From: an uncultured Clostridia bacterium
GTDB taxonomy: Bacteria > Bacillota > Clostridia > Oscillospirales > Oscillospiraceae
DNA: 36,358 nt
Direction of reading: 5' to 3'
NCBI GenBank assembly: GCA_937858235.1
Contig: CALLZZ010000107.1
Location: 1 to 36,358 of the forward strand
Below the pieces are notes generated by a model. The model saw nothing but the letters and a program-made list of their open reading frames with translations, did no database searches and was not told the DNA's origin. Positions 34,040 to 36,358 of the stretch are shown in pieces; the stretch's first letter is position 1, and each line of letters begins with the position of its first letter. The position numbers and the translations under genes were made by a program.

Positions 34040-34458
34040 TCAAATCCCTCCTTTTCCAAATACTCGCGCAGCTCTTTGAGCGTTTTAGCCCGCCGTTTGG
34101 ATATGGCCTGACGAACTACGTTCATGTGCTCGCTGATTTCCCGGTCACTCATACCCAGGAAGTAGGACAACAGGATAACATCCCGCTTGTCCTCCGGCAG
34201 TTTTGCTATGGCCTCCGCCAGCAGATCGCCGGTCACGACCACGGGCTTTCCAAGCACTTCAAAAATATGTTCATTCTCAAAGGGCTTGTCTACCGTGGCT
34301 ATCTGCGACAATTCGCCGGGCGTAAGCTCGCCCAGGGATTTTTCCCGGTCACGCTGCCTTGCGTACTCGTTATGTATACGCGCCGCCTCGTTCTTCAAAA
34401 CCCTGGTACAGAAGCCGCCAAACTGGTTCTGAACACGTAGCTCTAAGGGGTCTTTCAT
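34024..34458 (-). CDS. Element-encoded sigma-70-like factor
   Basis: This 144-residue protein has a C-terminal sigma region 4: AIAKLPEDKRDVILLSYFLG, then MSDREISEHMNVVRQAISKRR (shown in part) and a LKELREYL helix. The N-terminal part (FGGFCTRVLKNEA) matches conjugative transposon sigma factors (Tn916 Orf7 position), which activate excision and transfer genes. The ATG follows AGGGGGTGAG, which is itself paired in a hairpin. No upstream gene on the element transcript is closer than 214 bp apart from a tiny leader ORF. Confidence 0.85.
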   Translation of the reverse strand: MKDPLELRVQNQFGGFCTRVLKNEAARIHNEYARQRDREKSLGELTPGELSQIATVDKPFENEHIFEVLGKPVVVTGDLLAEAIAKLPEDKRDVILLSYFLGMSDREISEHMNVVRQAISKRRAKTLKELREYLEKEGFEWPEI

Positions 34459-34462
34459 TTTC

Positions 34463-34495
34463 TCACCCCCTTTCGCAACCGCAAAGGCGGGGTGA
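34463..34495 (-). promoter_or_regulatory. Hairpin that sequesters the sigma-factor ribosome binding site
   Basis: On the transcribed strand TCACCCC (34495-34489) pairs with GGGGTGA (34469-34463), and an inner CCTTT/AAAGG pair extends the stem. The Shine-Dalgarno sequence of the sigma gene is the 3' arm. Confidence 0.6.
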
Positions 34496-34606
34496 TTTCC
34501 TCCCTTTCGCTGGAGTAATCACAGAGACCGGAAATCGGCAACCGTAAACAGGGAGAAACTTTATGAAAGTCTCCGGCAAGCGGAAAAGTCTGCTCAAACG
34601 CAAAAT

Positions 34607-34633
34607 GCCCGGCTGAAAACAACTCAACCGGGC
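34607..34633 (-). repeat. 10-bp hairpin upstream of the sigma gene
   Basis: GCCCGGTTGA pairs with its complement across a 7-nt loop with one G-T wobble, followed by ATTTT on the minus strand. It may be a weak terminator in the leader of the sigma-factor transcript. Confidence 0.45.
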
Positions 34634-34671
34634 GAAAATATTACATGATATTACATTACCTATGCCATGCT

Positions 34672-34755
34672 TTAGAGTACAAGTATCGCTTGCGTGATAC
34701 AGGCTTTTTTTGATAGACTACCTAACGGCGGCGGATCGTATAGAATTAAGGACAT
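34672..34755 (-). CDS. Putative 27-residue leader peptide
   Basis: A very short frame starts at ATG 34753-34755 with an ideal AGGAGG seven bases upstream (34763-34768). It begins MSLILYDPPPLGS, with three consecutive prolines (CCG codons), and ends in LVL. It matches no protein I know. It lies 214 bp upstream of the sigma-factor gene. Its start is folded into a strong hairpin with the ribosome site in the loop, which is the geometry of a regulatory leader ORF. The Pro-Pro-Pro stretch is a natural ribosome-pausing sequence. Whether it is translated cannot be told from the sequence. Confidence 0.45.
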   Translation of the reverse strand: MSLILYDPPPLGSLSKKACITQAILVL

Positions 34756-34788
34756 GGCGATACCTCCTCAATACCGCCATATCCTTAA
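34746..34788 (-). promoter_or_regulatory. 17-bp hairpin presenting a ribosome binding site in its loop
   Basis: Arms 34746-34762 and 34772-34788 pair along all 17 positions in RNA (two G-U wobbles on the minus-strand transcript). The 9-nt loop carries GAGGAGG and the downstream arm holds the leader ORF start codon. Confidence 0.7.
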
Positions 34789-34830
34789 AAAAGGGCGACT
34801 TTAATACACCCTCCGAAACTCCATTTTTTC

Positions 34831-34870
34831 AAAAGGAAAACGGCGGCTTTGATTTCTCAAAACCGCCGTT
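34831..34870 (-). terminator. Terminator with GAAA tetraloop upstream of the leader ORF
   Basis: On the minus strand a 14-bp stem with one G-U wobble (34870-34857 with 34852-34839) closes a GAAA loop and is followed by TTCCTTTT. It probably ends the transcript of the XRE/DUF4177 regulator. Confidence 0.7.
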
Positions 34871-34956
34871 AGGCTACTCTATATTGTTTGGGGCATAACT
34901 ATCCAGCCGCCGCAACAACGGTTTTTTTTATTTCCGTTGGGACGACCATCTGATTT

Positions 34957-35376
34957 TTAATCATATTGCTTCTCGAAAATCAAATCAACCTTTTTGATTT
35001 TACCGCTCTCTGCAATATCGGTTGGCAGAAAACCAATATATCGATACCCCTTTTTGGCATATTGGTCGATGATTTCTCTATGCTCACTGGATTTTGCCCC
35101 GAAAAGCTTATCAATCTTTACGTCCACATATTCATACTTATAGGACATCAATTCCGGCTCCTCTTCTTTTAATTTTGCATTTAGTAATTCTTCACTTGTT
35201 ACCCCAAATATTTGTGCTATCCGGGGAATAGTGTCAATATCTGGGGATGAAAGTCCGCGTTCCCATTTGGATATTGCCTTGTCTGTAATGTTTAGCTTAT
35301 CCGCCAAATCCTGCTGCGTCATACCAGCCTTTTTTCTGAGTTCGGAAATAATATTTCCTAAATCTCTCTGTGCCAT
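34957..35376 (-). CDS. XRE-family regulator with C-terminal DUF4177 domain
   Basis: This 139-residue protein has an N-terminal HTH_3 domain (IISELRKKAGMTQQDLADKL, then ITDKAISKWERGLSSPDIDTIPRIAQIFGVT). The C-terminal half reads like DUF4177 (SYKYEYVDVKIDKLFG, EIIDQYAKKGYRYIGFLP), a small domain of unknown role. I start it at 35376 (MAQRDLG) after AGGAGG. An ATG 18 bases earlier overlaps that site. It sits where Tn916-like elements carry the Orf9-type repressor, which suggests it represses the sigma module. Confidence 0.85.
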   Translation of the reverse strand: MAQRDLGNIISELRKKAGMTQQDLADKLNITDKAISKWERGLSSPDIDTIPRIAQIFGVTSEELLNAKLKEEEPELMSYKYEYVDVKIDKLFGAKSSEHREIIDQYAKKGYRYIGFLPTDIAESGKIKKVDLIFEKQYD

Positions 35377-35480
35377 TTTATTTCCTCCTGTCAAATTAAT
35401 TATAGATTTTTAACATGTAGTTTCCAAGGAACAACCAGTTTATTGGACTCTACAAAGAGTTTAGATATGCGGTAGAATTT

Positions 35481-35678
35481 CTACTTGTCCGCATTTTCGC
35501 TATAATCAACGTTTGTTTTGTACCGTTCATCTCTGGGTTTTTCTGCGTCTTTCGGAACAATCCATGTATTGCCCATTTTTGCCGCACCCGGTATGCGTCC
35601 GGCATTGCAGTACTGCAAAACTCGCCTGTCCGATATGCTCCATTTAGCTGCAACATCTTTGATTGTAATATAATTCAT
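35481..35678 (-). CDS. Small helix-turn-helix protein (excisionase/MerR-like)
   Basis: This 65-residue protein is built on a winged HTH of the HTH_17/excisionase type: ITIKDVAAKWSISDRRVLQY, then CNAGRIPGAAKMGNTWIVPK. The tail is charged. A GGAGGTG site and a near-consensus promoter lie directly upstream. Such proteins are found as recombination directionality factors or as local regulators in conjugative elements. It is transcribed toward the XRE/DUF4177 gene, 104 bp away. Confidence 0.75.
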   Translation of the reverse strand: MNYITIKDVAAKWSISDRRVLQYCNAGRIPGAAKMGNTWIVPKDAEKPRDERYKTNVDYSENADK

Positions 35679-35696
35679 GCAGACACCTCCATATAA

Positions 35697-35725
35697 ATTA
35701 TACTACGCCTGACCGAAGCTTGCAA
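35697..35725 (-). promoter_or_regulatory. Promoter of the small HTH gene
   Basis: On the minus strand TTGCAA (35725-35720) and a consensus TATAAT (35702-35697) are 17 bp apart. The start codon is 19 bp after the -10. Confidence 0.7.
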
Positions 35726-35752
35726 ACAAAACACGGCATAAAATGTGTAAAT

Positions 35753-35777
35753 ACATGGTATGTAATAACATTCATGT
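35753..35777. promoter_or_regulatory. Pair of short palindromes, operator-like
   Basis: ACATGGTATGT (35753-35763) and ACATTCATGT (35768-35777) share ACAT/ATGT half-sites and start 15 bp apart. They lie between the divergent HTH genes, where a regulator would be expected to bind. Confidence 0.4.
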
Positions 35778-35787
35778 GTAGAAGCAT

Positions 35788-35825
35788 GGCATATACAATA
35801 TTATAGGGGTGATATTGTATATGCC
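35788..35825 (+). promoter_or_regulatory. 14-bp perfect inverted repeat around the XRE start codon
   Basis: Arms 35788-35801 and 35812-35825 are perfectly complementary. The 10-base loop carries AGGGGTG and the right arm contains the ATG at 35821. It can act as an RNA hairpin or as a DNA operator over the candidate -10 TACAAT (35794-35799). Confidence 0.6.
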
Positions 35826-36189
35826 AAAAGAAAAAATCAATCGACAACTGCCCTCCAGCTTTGCCAGTTTTGGGAAAGACTTAAAAGAGGCGCGGAATAT
35901 TCTGAGATTATCCCGCCCTGCTTTAGCCGAAATGGTACACATGGATGATAGATATCTTGCCAATATTGAGAATAGCGGATATATACCGAGCTTGCCGCTC
36001 TTTCACGATTTAGCGACGACCTGTAATATGCCAGTGGAAAGATACTTTTATCCAGACAAAGAAACGCTGGAAAGCAAAGAGCATGAACGGCTCAAACTGA
36101 AATTGGCCTACTGCCCGGAAAAATATCTGCCGATGGTAGAAGCCATAATTAGTGAAGCTATCAAGATGGATGAAGCGGATGCAGAATAA
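35821..36189 (+). CDS. XRE-family transcriptional regulator
   Basis: This 122-residue protein has an N-terminal HTH domain: FGKDLKEARNILRLSRPALA, then VHMDDRYLANIENSGYIPSLPLFHDLATTC. A charged helical C-terminus (from ESKEHERLKLKLAY) follows. Helix-turn-helix proteins of this shape are common regulators in Tn1549/Tn916-like elements. It is the only gene of the element read on the plus strand here and diverges from the small HTH gene. ATG 35821 is chosen over one 12 bases upstream because AGGGGTG stands right before it. Confidence 0.8.
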   Translation: MPKEKINRQLPSSFASFGKDLKEARNILRLSRPALAEMVHMDDRYLANIENSGYIPSLPLFHDLATTCNMPVERYFYPDKETLESKEHERLKLKLAYCPEKYLPMVEAIISEAIKMDEADAE

Positions 36190-36212
36190 AGATGCGCCGC
36201 TTCATTTTCATT

Positions 36213-36358
36213 GCAAGCTGCCTTAACAGGCGGCTTTTTTCTTTGTGCTCAGTAGCAAAAACAAGGTTTTGGGGATTACCTAAGTACGAAGGATAGTAGC
36301 GTAGCAAGCTGCCTTAACAGGCGGCTTTTTTCTTTGTGCTCAGTAGCAAAAACAAGGT
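36213..36358. repeat. Exact 55-bp direct repeat, period 91 bp, with a terminator hairpin in each copy
   Basis: Copies lie at 36213-36267 and 36304-36358; the second ends at the window edge. Each contains AAGCTGCC paired with GGCGGCTT over a 6-nt loop and followed by TTTTTT, a typical terminator for the XRE gene. A 36-bp spacer separates the copies. Confidence 0.85.

Larger units (their letters stand above)
31219..36358. mobile_element. Integrated conjugative/mobilisable element of the TnpX (Tn4451/Tn5397) type, one end
   Basis: From about 31.23 kb onward the window carries the regulatory and recombination end of an integrated element: a large serine recombinase at the very edge, TnpW, an HTH_16 protein, a sigma-70-like factor, two XRE regulators and a small excisionase-like protein. 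GC content falls toward the right side compared with the chromosome. The precise left end is not marked. It probably lies between 31232 and 31264, where a chromosomal terminator seems to be cut in half. Conjugation, relaxase and cargo genes would lie beyond the window. Confidence 0.8.

Noticed and set aside
34459..34755. Lost tetracycline or macrolide resistance gene after the leader ORF
   Set aside because: The leader layout invites it, but the 214 bp between leader and sigma gene encode no recognisable resistance-protein fragment.
1..36358. CRISPR array, tRNA or rRNA genes
   Set aside because: No regularly spaced short repeats and no tRNA or rRNA-like sequence were noticed by eye; a tRNA scan was not possible.

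Overview
The window looks like a chromosomal segment of a Gram-positive gut-type Clostridia, probably in or near the Oscillospiraceae/Ruminococcaceae. This is inferred from the family mix: a RecD2 helicase, a short archaeal/eukaryote-type prolyl-tRNA synthetase, SepF and DivIVA, Hfq beside mutS-mutL-miaA, and a TnpX-type conjugative element. The genus cannot be fixed from the sequence alone. No rRNA, tRNA or CRISPR array was seen.

Layout. 1-2128: the 3' end of recD2 and an AI-2E-family permease, ending at a two-way terminator. 2193-2735 (minus): inorganic pyrophosphatase. 3024-7642: a tight four-gene operon with a GldA-like ATPase, a GldF-like permease, a GldG-like membrane protein and a DUF4340 protein. 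7759-9698: an OmpR-type response regulator and histidine kinase with overlapping ends. 9763-10194: a SecB-like protein, then a decayed stretch. 10775-12214: proS. 12350-12586 (minus): secG. 12780-13735: a SpoT/MESH1-like HD hydrolase coupled to a CobO-like adenosyltransferase. 13736-14640: decayed DNA with a recognisable alanine racemase remnant. 14743-23337: miaB, mutS, mutL, miaA, hfq and an HlyD-like adaptor; mutS and the 3' end of miaA are both frameshifted as written. 23392-25556: yggS, sepF and divIVA, a division module. 25668-31212: ileS, mnmG and a lipoprotein.

From about 31.23 kb to the window end lies one end of a mobile element of the Tn4451/Tn5397 type. Reading inward it has a large serine recombinase, TnpW, an HTH_16 protein, a sigma-70-like factor, a DUF4177 XRE regulator, a small excisionase-like HTH protein and a divergent XRE regulator. 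It is more AT-rich toward its right side. Its regulatory DNA is the least ordinary part of the window. A 27-codon leader ORF has its Shine-Dalgarno sequence in the loop and its start codon in the arm of a 17-bp hairpin. The sigma-factor ribosome site is folded into a second hairpin. A third inverted repeat brackets the ribosome site and start codon of the outermost regulator. No cargo gene lies in the visible part.

The window ends inside an exact 55-bp repeat (period 91 bp), which suggests that the assembly stopped at a repeat.
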